Notes under the pieces: model-generated
What the model was told of the DNA's origin: nothing
Seen by the model: only the letters and a program-made list of their open reading frames with translations
Databases searched by the model: none
Position numbers and translations under genes: made by a program
In this document: in pieces, positions 10,167-18,850 of the stretch
Layout of the letters: the number at the start of each line of letters is the position of its first letter
How positions within the stretch are numbered: position 1 is the stretch's first letter
Assembly: GCA_947167845.1 (NCBI GenBank)
Contig: CAMVJQ010000005.1
Coordinates: 1 to 64,000, forward strand
Length of the DNA stretch: 64,000 bases
Reading direction: 5' to 3'
DNA from: an uncultured Prevotella sp.
GTDB lineage: Bacteria; Bacteroidota; Bacteroidia; Bacteroidales; Bacteroidaceae

Positions 10167-11201
10167 TTGGTATTGCCGGAGTGCCGCTATCAACTCTCCG
10201 TTTTCAGTCTTAGTACCGATTGTGATACGCAGACAATTCTGGCATAACTGCACTTTGTTTCGGTTCCTGACAATGATGCCCTTGTCGACCAGATAGTCGT
10301 AGATACGCTTGGCGTCTGTCATACGAGCCAGGAAGAAGTTGGCATCCGTGGGGAATACCTCCTGACATATAGGCAGCAGCCGGAAGGCGTCTATCATCCG
10401 TCTGCGCTCCTCCAGCAGGATCTTCACCCATTTGTCTACCTCGAATGGGTCCTTCAAGGCTTCGAGGGCCTGCTGCTGGGTGAGCAGATTGATGTTATAG
10501 GGATATTTCACCTTGTTGAAGATGTCCACGATCTGCTGTGAGGCAAAGGCCATTCCAAGCCGGATGGCAGCACACCCCCACGCCTTTGACATCGTGTTGA
10601 GCACGACGAGGTTGGGGTGTTCCGACAGTTCTGAGCGCAAGGTCTTCTGTGAGGAGAAGTCGCTGTAGGCCTCGTCGACGATTACGATGCCCTCGAAGCG
10701 GTCGATGGTCCTGACGATCTCCTCGCGTATGATGTTGTTGCCCGTCGGGTTGTTGGGCGAGCATATCCAGATCAGTTTCGTGTGGGGGTCAGTGGCAGCG
10801 AGCAGTTTGTCGGCAGTGATCTGATAGTGCTCGTCGAGCAGCACCGGGCGATACTCCGTATCATTGATGTCGGCACATACGCGGTACATGCCATAAGTGG
10901 GCTCGATGGCCACGACATTGTCAATTCCGGGACGGCAGAAACAGCGATATACGAGATCTATCGGTTCGTCGCTTCCATTGCCGAGGAAGATGTTCTCCAC
11001 GGCCACGCCCTTCACTTTCGAGATGACGGCCTTCAGTTCCAGTTGCAGCGGGTCGGGGTAGCGGTTAAAGGGTGCGTTATACGGATTCTCGTTCGCGTCG
11101 AGAAACACGTGCGCTTCCCTGCCGGCATACTCATTGCGTGCACTGCTGTAGGGTGCCAGATTCCAGATGTTAGGCCTTGTCAGTTCTTGCAGACTCTTCA
11201 T
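10164..11201 (-). CDS. hisC: histidinol-phosphate aminotransferase
   Basis: [51 protein letters not shown]; follows hisD. Confidence 0.95.
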   Translation of the reverse strand: MKSLQELTRPNIWNLAPYSSARNEYAGREAHVFLDANENPYNAPFNRYPDPLQLELKAVISKVKGVAVENIFLGNGSDEPIDLVYRCFCRPGIDNVVAIEPTYGMYRVCADINDTEYRPVLLDEHYQITADKLLAATDPHTKLIWICSPNNPTGNNIIREEIVRTIDRFEGIVIVDEAYSDFSSQKTLRSELSEHPNLVVLNTMSKAWGCAAIRLGMAFASQQIVDIFNKVKYPYNINLLTQQQALEALKDPFEVDKWVKILLEERRRMIDAFRLLPICQEVFPTDANFFLARMTDAKRIYDYLVDKGIIVRNRNKVQLCQNCLRITIGTKTENGELIAALRQYQ

Positions 11202-11205
11202 AATT

Positions 11206-11261
11206 CACAATTTTTAATGCACAATGCACAATGTTCAATGCACAATGTTCAATGTTCAATG
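11206..11261. repeat. Short A/T-rich direct-repeat tract in hisD-hisC spacer
   Basis: (CACAATG/TTCAATG)n: tgcacaatgcacaatgttcaatgcacaatgttcaatgttcaatg. Confidence 0.85.
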
Positions 11262-12535
11262 TCCTTCAGTCTCACCGTCATCGCATTCTTGTGGGCATCC
11301 AACTGCTCGGCTTCAGCCATCAGTTCCACGGCATGTCCGATACGCCTGACACCTTCCTCTGTCAGATGCTGGAAGGTGACCTTGCGGCAATAACTGTCGA
11401 GGTTGACACCGCTATAGGCGGTGGCATAGCCGTGGGTGGGCAGGGTGTGATTGGTGCCGCTGGCATAGTCGCCGGCACTCTCGCAGGCGTATTTCCCCAG
11501 GAAGACGCTGCCGGCATTGACCACCATCGAGGCCACCTTCTCATAGTCTTCCGTCTGAATCACCAGATGCTCGGGTGCGTAAGTGTTGGACAATGCTACG
11601 GCCTCATGGATGTCACTGGATAGGACTATCACGCTGTTCTCCAGTGCCTTCTGGGCTATCTCCTTGCGAGGCAGGGCCCGGAGTTGGCGGCTGACCTCCT
11701 TCTGCACGTCGTCAATCAGTTTGTTGGAAGTGGTGATGAGGAACACCTGTGAGTCGACACCGTGTTCAGCCTGCGAGAGCAGGTCGGCAGCGACAAACTC
11801 TGCGTTGGCGGTATCATCGGCGATGACACATACCTCAGAGGGGCCTGCCGGCATGTCGATAGCCACGTCGTGGAGGCTCACTTGCTGTTTGGCGGCCATC
11901 ACGTATTGGTTGCCGGGGCCGAATATCTTGTACACCTTGGGCACAGTCTCCGTGCCGTATGCCATCGCGCCGATGGCCTGTACGCCGCCGGCCTTGAAGA
12001 TCTTGCTGACGCCAGCCACGCGGGCGGCTGTCAGAATGGCAGGATTGACCTTGCCCTGACGGTCGGGCGGAGTGCAGAGTACGATCTCCTTGCATCTGGC
12101 TATCTTGGCAGGAGTTGCCAGCATCAGCACGGTGGAGAAGAGTGGGGCAGTGCCACCGGGGATATAGAGTCCCACCTTTTCGATGGCTATGCTCTTCTGC
12201 CAGCAGGTGACGCCCGGCTGCGTCTCTATCCTCTTCGAACGGAAGCGCTGCGACTCGTGGAATGCTCCGATATTGGCGTGGGCGAGCCGGATGGCTTCCT
12301 TCAGTTCCTCGCTGACCAGTGTCTCTGCCTCGTCAATCTCTTCTTTCGTGACTTCAAGTGTAGGCAGATCCACGTGGTCGAACTTCAGTTCGTAGCCTTT
12401 CACGGCTTCGTCGCCCCGCTGACGCACATCTGCCAGCACTTCTGCCACAGTCTGATTCAGTGTCGAGACGTCCAGGTGCGGACGCTCCACGATCTTCTGC
12501 CATTCGCTTCGCTCAGGATATCTGATAATCTTCAT
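11249..12535 (-). CDS. hisD: histidinol dehydrogenase
   Basis: LYIPGGTAPLFSTVLM, GPGNQYV, DMPAGPSEV, AEHG, APEHL; start at MKIIRYPERSEW preferred. Confidence 0.96.
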   Translation of the reverse strand: MKIIRYPERSEWQKIVERPHLDVSTLNQTVAEVLADVRQRGDEAVKGYELKFDHVDLPTLEVTKEEIDEAETLVSEELKEAIRLAHANIGAFHESQRFRSKRIETQPGVTCWQKSIAIEKVGLYIPGGTAPLFSTVLMLATPAKIARCKEIVLCTPPDRQGKVNPAILTAARVAGVSKIFKAGGVQAIGAMAYGTETVPKVYKIFGPGNQYVMAAKQQVSLHDVAIDMPAGPSEVCVIADDTANAEFVAADLLSQAEHGVDSQVFLITTSNKLIDDVQKEVSRQLRALPRKEIAQKALENSVIVLSSDIHEAVALSNTYAPEHLVIQTEDYEKVASMVVNAGSVFLGKYACESAGDYASGTNHTLPTHGYATAYSGVNLDSYCRKVTFQHLTEEGVRRIGHAVELMAEAEQLDAHKNAMTVRLKDIEH

Positions 12536-12574
12536 AATTATATCTTGGTAATCATAATTCCCATTTCTCAATTT

Positions 12575-13426
12575 CTACAGAATCATCTTTTCTATTGGAG
12601 TCACCAGAATGCCCTGTGCTCCCATCTCCTTCAGTTTGCCGATGATCTCCCAAAACTGCTTCTGGTCGAGCACCGTGTGGACGGAGCACCATTCTTCGTC
12701 GGCCAGGGGGATGATGGTGGGGCTCTTCAGGCCAGGCAGCACATTGACGATCTCCTGCAGCCGGGCTTTGGGGGCATTCATGCGCACATATTTCTTGTCC
12801 TCTGCATCCTTCACGGCCTTGAAGCGGAACAGCATCTGCTCCAGTATCTGGCGCTTCTCCTCTGAGAGACACTTGTTGCCGATCAGCAGTGCCTCACTTT
12901 GCATCACCACCTCCACCTCACGTAGATTATTGCTCACCAGCGTGGAACCGCTGCTGACGATGTCGAAGATGGCATCGGCCAGTCCGATGCCCGGGCTGAT
13001 CTCCACGCTTCCTGTGATGACGTGGATCTCAGCCTGGATGCCGTGCTTGTCAAGAAACTGGCGCAGGATGGCAGGGTAGGAGGTGGCTATCTTCTTGCCG
13101 TTGAACCATTCGACGCCCTGATAGTCGATCTCCTTGGGGATGGCCAGCGAGAGGCGGCATTTAGAGAAGCCCAGGCGCGAGATGATGTCAGCATCCTCGC
13201 CACGCTCTGCATATTCGTTCTCGCCGACCACGCCGATGTCGGCCACACCTGATGCCACGCTCTGGGGGATATCGTCGTCACGCAGGTACAGCACTTCCAA
13301 TGGGAAGTTTGATGACTGTACCAACAGTGTCCTTTTACTGGCTCCAACCTTGATGTCTGCCTCTGCGAGCAGATTCATCGTGTCTTCAAAAAGTCGTCCT
13401 TTCGACTGTACTGCAATTCTTAACAT
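12575..13426 (-). CDS. hisG: ATP phosphoribosyltransferase
   Basis: LRIAVQSKGRLFEDTMNLL, GVADIGVVGENEYAE, SGSTLVSNNLREVEVV. Confidence 0.95.
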   Translation of the reverse strand: MLRIAVQSKGRLFEDTMNLLAEADIKVGASKRTLLVQSSNFPLEVLYLRDDDIPQSVASGVADIGVVGENEYAERGEDADIISRLGFSKCRLSLAIPKEIDYQGVEWFNGKKIATSYPAILRQFLDKHGIQAEIHVITGSVEISPGIGLADAIFDIVSSGSTLVSNNLREVEVVMQSEALLIGNKCLSEEKRQILEQMLFRFKAVKDAEDKKYVRMNAPKARLQEIVNVLPGLKSPTIIPLADEEWCSVHTVLDQKQFWEIIGKLKEMGAQGILVTPIEKMIL

Positions 13427-13543
13427 ACTATATGCTTAAGTCTGATAATCTCGTAATTCGGCTGCAAAATTACGAAATAATGCTGACGTAGCAAAGTAAT
13501 TTTGGAAGATTAACGCAAATCGGCCTTAAAATAAGGGCAATAT

Positions 13544-13578
13544 AAAAAGCCCCGCCGCCCTTGTCTGGGCGGCGGGGC
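13544..13578 (-). terminator. Strong GC-rich terminator downstream of small ORF
   Basis: On minus strand GCCCCGCCGCCC-AGACAA-GGGCGGCGGGGC-TTTTT. Confidence 0.9.
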
Positions 13579-13595
13579 GGCTTTGTCCTGACTGT

Positions 13596-13748
13596 TTACT
13601 CTGCCACGGCACCGGACTCGCCGCTGCCGCCGACGTTCTCATAGTCCTCATCGAAGACGTTGCTGTCACCATCTGACACGCAGAGCATACCAGTCATCTC
13701 AATCTCAATAACCTCCACTTCGGGAGTTACATACATTTTGTTCATCAT
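13596..13748 (-). CDS. 50-aa acidic small peptide of unknown function (not in supplied ORF track)
   Basis: MMNKMYVTPEVEVIEIEMTGMLCVSDGDSNVFDEDYENVGGSGESGAVAE*; lies between a secreted-protein gene and a terminator. Confidence 0.6.
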   Translation of the reverse strand: MMNKMYVTPEVEVIEIEMTGMLCVSDGDSNVFDEDYENVGGSGESGAVAE

Positions 13749-13784
13749 CTTTGTTTGTTTATTTATTATTAATTTAATCTGTTG

Positions 13785-15923
13785 CTATTTCACTATCACC
13801 TTGCGGCCTCCCTTCACGTAGATGCCCTTGCGCGGAGTGTCCGTGCGCCGGCCGTTCAGGTCGTAGTACACCTCCTGCCCCTCGGCGGCGGCCTTCAGCA
13901 GCCCCTCGATGCCGGTGGTCTCGTCAGCATCACCGCCGACGCGGATTGTCAGGATGTCGTTGTTCTCCTCTATCTGGTAGTCGTCGAATGCGGCGCCGCG
14001 CGTCCTGTCTGCGGCAGCCGAGGCGGGAATCTGCAGGTAGGCCTTGCCGTCGGGAACCGTCAGGTTGTCGACCACGGCCTTGAACTGCCCGCTGCTCAGA
14101 TAGTAGTTCACCATCTGGCCATCGGTCTCGCCCACGGTGATGGCCGCGCCCGTCGTGTTACCCACAAGCATGTTCACGAACGTGGTCTGTGCGGCCTTCG
14201 AGGGGATGGTGTAGGTGGCGTTCGACTGGCCCTTCAGCAGCAGCGGCGTGCCGGCGGAGGCCTTCAGCACGCGGCTCAGCATCACCCGTCTGGCCTGCGT
14301 GTCGTAGCCCGTGGCGGCATAGGCATACATGTCGCTGAAGCTGGAGAAGTCGAGGTCTACGGATGCGCAGACGGTGGACTTGCCCGATGCGGTCAGCGTC
14401 ACCGTCAGGTCGCTGCCGGCCTTGGCCGAGGGGAACGTGGTGGGCAACTGCAGGTAGGCCTTGCCGGCGGGTATGTAGGCATTGGCGTTCACCGTCACGA
14501 ACTCGCCGCCCTTCATCACGTAGTTCGTCCGGTCGCCGTCGGTCTCGCCGATCTCCACGGTCTTGCCCGATGCGTTGCCCACGAACATGTTCTGATAGGT
14601 GTAGTTGACACGCTCGGCGAAGGGGATCTCGAACACGCCCTCGGCGCCCTTGATCAGGATCGGCATGCCGGCGGGCACCTGATAGATGCGAGCCAGCGTC
14701 AGTTGCTTGTCAGCGGCGTCGTAGCCCACGGCTATGTAGGCCTGTGCGCTGGCGTTCGTGAAGTCGAGGGGGCGGGAGGCGGTGTAGGTCGTCTTGCCCG
14801 TCGCGCCGATGGTCACGCTGGCGGCATCCTCAGTGTCGGGGGCGGCATGGTTGACGATGGTGAAGGTGGCCGAGGCCTCGCCCGTGTAGTTGCCCTGTCC
14901 GGTGACGGTCACCGTGGCCGTGCCGGCTTCGGTGTTGTCGGCGTATTCCACGGTGTAGTCCGTGCCCTCCACGAGCGTCGTCTGGCCATGCTTCACTTCC
15001 ACGGCCGGAGTCAGCGGGCCTCCGGTATAGGTCTGCTCGGCGATGGCGCTGATCATGCCGGCGTCCAAGGGCTTCGCATTGACGGTCAACTCATACCAGT
15101 CGCTGGCTGCGTTATAGTTGCGGGTTTTGGGCAGCGAGGCCGTGATCCTCACCACGCCGAGGCCGACGATATGCACCTCACCGGTGCTGCCGTCGACCGT
15201 GGCGATCGTGCCTGCCCTGTCATCCGACGAGTAGGTCACCAGGCCGTCGCCCGTGACCGCCGGCTTGATGGTGAAGTCCGCATCGCCGAAGGTCTTCTGG
15301 AACTTCCAGGGGTTGAACGTCACCCCACCGGCGGCGGGCTGGATGATGAAGGTCGTCGTGGTCTGGCCGGCGTAGTCGTCGCTTGTGCCGACGGCGGTGA
15401 TGGTCACGGTGGCCGTGCCGGCGTCCGTGTTGTCACTGTAGGCGACGGTGTAGTCGGTGTTCTCGGTCAGCGGTGTCGAGACGTCCGTCACGATGACGGC
15501 GGGTGTCTGCGCCTGGCCGTTGTAGGTCACGACGGCGATGTCGTTGATTCGGATGTCCGTGTGGGTCAGCAGTTTCTTGTAGGTGGCGCTGATCTCCACG
15601 TTGGCCCGCTGCATGGTGAATGTCCACTGGTTCTGCTGTCCGCTGACGGCGGTCAGCGTCACGTCCTTCAGCAGGCTGATGTCCTCGGTGGCACGGGTAG
15701 CGGCAGCGTACCATGTACCTGAGGGCTGGTTGACCACCCAGCCATCGGCGGGGGTGATGGTCACGGTCACTTCATCGCCTTCATTGGCCGATGTTGCATC
15801 GGTGTTGTCGCCCACCTTGAACGTGATGGTGCCGTGCTCACTGGTGCCGACTTTCAGTTCGTAGGCGCTCGCGGTCATGACTGTCATGACGAGGGCGAGC
15901 AGTGCGAAAATTTTCTGTTTCAT
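13785..15923 (-). CDS. secreted modular beta-sandwich protein with T9SS-like C-terminal tail
   Basis: Signal peptide MKQKIFALLALVMTVMTASA; repeats such as NTDYTVAYSDNTDAGTATVTITAVG / GTDYTVEYADNTEAGTATVTVTGQG; tail YYDLNGRRTDTPRKGIYVKGGRKVIVK. Confidence 0.85.
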   Translation of the reverse strand: MKQKIFALLALVMTVMTASAYELKVGTSEHGTITFKVGDNTDATSANEGDEVTVTITPADGWVVNQPSGTWYAAATRATEDISLLKDVTLTAVSGQQNQWTFTMQRANVEISATYKKLLTHTDIRINDIAVVTYNGQAQTPAVIVTDVSTPLTENTDYTVAYSDNTDAGTATVTITAVGTSDDYAGQTTTTFIIQPAAGGVTFNPWKFQKTFGDADFTIKPAVTGDGLVTYSSDDRAGTIATVDGSTGEVHIVGLGVVRITASLPKTRNYNAASDWYELTVNAKPLDAGMISAIAEQTYTGGPLTPAVEVKHGQTTLVEGTDYTVEYADNTEAGTATVTVTGQGNYTGEASATFTIVNHAAPDTEDAASVTIGATGKTTYTASRPLDFTNASAQAYIAVGYDAADKQLTLARIYQVPAGMPILIKGAEGVFEIPFAERVNYTYQNMFVGNASGKTVEIGETDGDRTNYVMKGGEFVTVNANAYIPAGKAYLQLPTTFPSAKAGSDLTVTLTASGKSTVCASVDLDFSSFSDMYAYAATGYDTQARRVMLSRVLKASAGTPLLLKGQSNATYTIPSKAAQTTFVNMLVGNTTGAAITVGETDGQMVNYYLSSGQFKAVVDNLTVPDGKAYLQIPASAAADRTRGAAFDDYQIEENNDILTIRVGGDADETTGIEGLLKAAAEGQEVYYDLNGRRTDTPRKGIYVKGGRKVIVK

Positions 15924-15953
15924 ATACATATTACCTTTATTATTCATGATACA

Positions 15954-17633
15954 TTACTTTACCACCTCCTTGCGGCCGTTGTGGATGTAAACGCCCTTGC
16001 GCTTCGGAGCGGCCTGGAGTTTGCGTCCGTCGAGGTCGTACCAGTCGCCGTCGGCAGATTCTTCACTCTTCACTCTTAACGCTTCATTGATGCCAGTGGT
16101 GTCGCCGAAGACGATGCTGACGGAACGGGCATTGGATGGGGTATTGACCTCCAGCCATGCCTTGTTGGCGGCGATGTCGATGGCGTTCTTTACCCATACG
16201 AACTCCTTGCCGTTGAAGGCGTAGTTGTTCTGCGTACTGGTGCTGGCGGCAATCTGCGCAGCATCCAGGGTTCCCTTGAACTCAGTGGCAGCGGTGACGT
16301 TGTCAGCCTCGTTGGTGGTGGGGATGAGCAGGATGGTCTTCTCCGTCTCGGCATTGTTCTTCACCAACAGCGGGGTGCTGGCGGCGGCCACAGTCAGTTC
16401 GGTAGCCGTGGCCTTGTCGCCGTTGACGGCGGTGATGGTGTAGAGTTTGGCTTCGGTGTCCTCCACGTAGAGGGCCTCGTCCTTATAGTAGGTGATGTAC
16501 TCGCCGGCGGGGACAGTCACCTCGTAGCCCTGGAAGAGGGTGAAGACATTCGACAGTGCGGTCTCTCCGCTGTAGTTGCTGCCTTCGGCGGCCACGGCCT
16601 TGACCACGTACTTGCCGGGGGCGTAGGTGAAGTTGCTGAAGGTCATGGCCGTGCCGGTGGGCTGGTCATTGTCGTCGGCAGCGAAGATCTGCACGGTGTA
16701 GTCCGTTATGGCGGTGAGGTCTTTCTCCTCAATGTCATCGCGGACCTTGAAGAGGGCCATCACCTGCTCGTTGGTCAGCCCTACGGGCACAAAGCTGTTG
16801 CCCTGGTTCTGCACGCGGAAGCGGCTGTTCTGCTGTGCGTCCTGCACCGTCACGTCCATATCCACCGTCATGTCGCGCTTGATGGTATAGTTGGCGGTCA
16901 CGTCGTACTGCGGCATCTTGAACGAAGCCTCGCCGTTACCGTCGGCGATGGTCACTGCGGGACCGGTGGGGGGCTCTACCTTCATATAACGATACAGCGT
17001 AGTATTGCCGCTTTCGTACTTGGTGTAGGTCACATTATCAGTGGAGTAGCTCAGCGTAGCATCTGAGATGTTTGGAAAGCTGTTGAAGGCGTTAGCTGTA
17101 GAACCATCGGGGTATTTTTGATTATAGACCGTAGATGTACCGCCTATGCCTCCCGCGCCACCAATAGCGGTAAGGGAGCCTGTCTGGATTGAAATGCTGA
17201 CACCAGAGACAGCAGGGGCACCGTTTCCACCATCAAAACTACTATATTCATCGAAATATCCATTACCACCGGCTCCGCCAGTTGCAGTGATGGTGGCATT
17301 GGCAATGGCCAACTGGCCAGAGCCTCCGATAGCAGTGGAACCTGCTGCTCCAGGAGTATAACTATTAGGACCATTGGCTCCGGTGGCACCATTGACGGCG
17401 AGCGAGCCGCCGCCGGTGACAGTGAGGGTGGCACCGCTGTTGATGGTGAGTCCATTGTTGACGGTCACGGTGACGCCCTCGTTGATGGTGAGGGTCTGGT
17501 CGCCGGTCACGCTGACTGCCGAGAGCGTTGCGTCGGCTGTGTAGGCTTCCGTGGAGAAACTGTCAGCCCATGCGCCCGTGGCTGCCGTGATGAGCAGGGC
17601 GAGCGTCATTATATATCTTGATATTGTTTTCAT
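15954..17633 (-). CDS. secreted Gly/Thr-rich modular protein with T9SS-like C-terminal tail
   Basis: Signal peptide MKTISRYIMTLALLITAATGAWA; Gly-rich ATGGAGG blocks; tail WYDLDGRKLQAAPKRKGVYIHNGRKEVVK. Confidence 0.85.
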   Translation of the reverse strand: MKTISRYIMTLALLITAATGAWADSFSTEAYTADATLSAVSVTGDQTLTINEGVTVTVNNGLTINSGATLTVTGGGSLAVNGATGANGPNSYTPGAAGSTAIGGSGQLAIANATITATGGAGGNGYFDEYSSFDGGNGAPAVSGVSISIQTGSLTAIGGAGGIGGTSTVYNQKYPDGSTANAFNSFPNISDATLSYSTDNVTYTKYESGNTTLYRYMKVEPPTGPAVTIADGNGEASFKMPQYDVTANYTIKRDMTVDMDVTVQDAQQNSRFRVQNQGNSFVPVGLTNEQVMALFKVRDDIEEKDLTAITDYTVQIFAADDNDQPTGTAMTFSNFTYAPGKYVVKAVAAEGSNYSGETALSNVFTLFQGYEVTVPAGEYITYYKDEALYVEDTEAKLYTITAVNGDKATATELTVAAASTPLLVKNNAETEKTILLIPTTNEADNVTAATEFKGTLDAAQIAASTSTQNNYAFNGKEFVWVKNAIDIAANKAWLEVNTPSNARSVSIVFGDTTGINEALRVKSEESADGDWYDLDGRKLQAAPKRKGVYIHNGRKEVVK

Positions 17634-17680
17634 ATATTGTATTCTTTTTATGTTATACCTTATAATATATACATTCGCGA
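17567..17680 (-). repeat. Leader/intergenic block copy 1 (signal-peptide codons plus 5'UTR)
   Basis: gcccatgcgcccgtggctgccgtg...cattatatatcttgatattgttttcatatattgtatt...tatacattcgcga; shared with copies 2 and 3 but with small indels. Confidence 0.8.
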
Positions 17681-17685
17681 GGGGG

Positions 17686-18738
17686 TTAGTTCGTTGGCTT
17701 CTTCTTCGCCTCCACCTTCTCGATGATGTAGCCGCGCTTGGCTTTGAGCTTCACCTCGGTTTCGGGTGTGATGCCGGTCTTGGTGGCCTCGCCGGTGTTG
17801 GCGTCGATGGTGACGGACTCGCTGCCTACGGTGACGCTCTCAACCTTGCCCTTCGAGAAGTCGTTGGCGGGCTTCACGGTGAGGTCGTACTGCTCTACGG
17901 CGGTGAACTCGCTGCTGTAAACGGTGCCGTCGTAGGGGCTGTTCTCGTCGGTCTGCTCGGCCTTAATCCAGTAGTAGCCGGGCTTCATGTCGGCAAGGAA
18001 GGCTTCGAGGGTCATGGGGTTGTCCTGGTCGTAGTCGATGGCGCCCTGTCCGTTCTCTGCGCCCACGAGCACCTTGATGGTGATGCCGTCGGCAGCGATG
18101 ATGTTCTGAGCTTCAGCAGCGGCCAGCGGGTCGATGAGCTGGATGGTGAGTGCCTCGGCGGGCTGATACTTGCCGTCGTCGCCCTTCTTCACGACGATGT
18201 TGCCAGAGCTGGGCAGTCCGCTGAAAGCCACGGGATTCGCCTCGTCCTGCATGTCGCGCACCAGGGTATAGTTCACGTCCACGTCGAAGGTCGGCATCTT
18301 GAACGATGCCTCAGTGAAGAGGTCCTGTTCGCTTGCCGCGTTGGTGGTCACCTCAACGTCGGGCTCGGTAGAGTCGCTGCCAGGCATCGTCTCATATACT
18401 TCATGGGTAGTTGGGTTGAAGTGTATGGTCAAGGTGTAGGTGCCAGCCTCGGCGATATTGATAACGCGGTCTTCATCAGCAGGATATGCCTCTTCCCAGT
18501 CGCGATTCTTCACGACCTTGTATTGCACATTATCATCGAGATAGACGTTGGTGTAGGTGATGCTGTAGGTGCCATCACCGTTCTTCGTCATGTCATTGGC
18601 GGTGTAAGAAGCATCCCAAGGCGAGCCAAACATGGCTGAGTTGTTGCCGGCCACGGTGTAGGTGTCTGCCGCCCATGCGCCCGTGACTGCCGTGAGTAGC
18701 AGGGCGAGCGTCATTATATATCTTGATATTGTTTTCAT
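17686..18738 (-). CDS. secreted protein, paralogue in array, no C-terminal tail
   Basis: Signal peptide MKTISRYIMTLALLLTAVTGAWA; SFKMPTFDVDVNYTLVRDM shared with neighbour; ends RGYIIEKVEAKKKPTN. Confidence 0.8.
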   Translation of the reverse strand: MKTISRYIMTLALLLTAVTGAWAADTYTVAGNNSAMFGSPWDASYTANDMTKNGDGTYSITYTNVYLDDNVQYKVVKNRDWEEAYPADEDRVINIAEAGTYTLTIHFNPTTHEVYETMPGSDSTEPDVEVTTNAASEQDLFTEASFKMPTFDVDVNYTLVRDMQDEANPVAFSGLPSSGNIVVKKGDDGKYQPAEALTIQLIDPLAAAEAQNIIAADGITIKVLVGAENGQGAIDYDQDNPMTLEAFLADMKPGYYWIKAEQTDENSPYDGTVYSSEFTAVEQYDLTVKPANDFSKGKVESVTVGSESVTIDANTGEATKTGITPETEVKLKAKRGYIIEKVEAKKKPTN

Positions 18739-18792
18739 ATATTGTATTTCTTTATGTTGTTTATACCTTTTATATTATATACGCGCGAGAGG
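18671..18792 (-). repeat. Leader/intergenic block copy 2
   Basis: Only about three mismatches to copy 3 over ~120 nt by visual alignment. Confidence 0.9.
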
Positions 18793-18832
18793 TCTCTCTG
18801 ACGGATCAGAGAACCGTCCCCTGATTCGCCTT
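18791..18832 (-). repeat. REP-like hairpin (GGGGACGGTTCTCTGATCCGTCAGAG)
   Basis: CTCTGA-CGGA-TCAGAG hairpin adjoining AACCGTCCCC; downstream of the 18851 stop codon. Confidence 0.45.
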
Positions 18833-18850
18833 GAGTTCTGGCCACATAGC

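Noticed and set aside
11762-12865. 367-aa plus-strand ORF over hisD/hisG
   Set aside because: Both minus-strand genes are unmistakable; this is a shadow frame.
13782-15722. 646-aa plus-strand ORF
   Set aside because: Antisense shadow of a GC-rich secreted-protein gene with signal peptide and C-terminal tail; its His/Arg/Gly/Val-rich translation matches no fold.
17551-18639. 362-aa plus-strand ORF
   Set aside because: Antisense to array members 559/350 aa and begins inside a leader block; no independent support.
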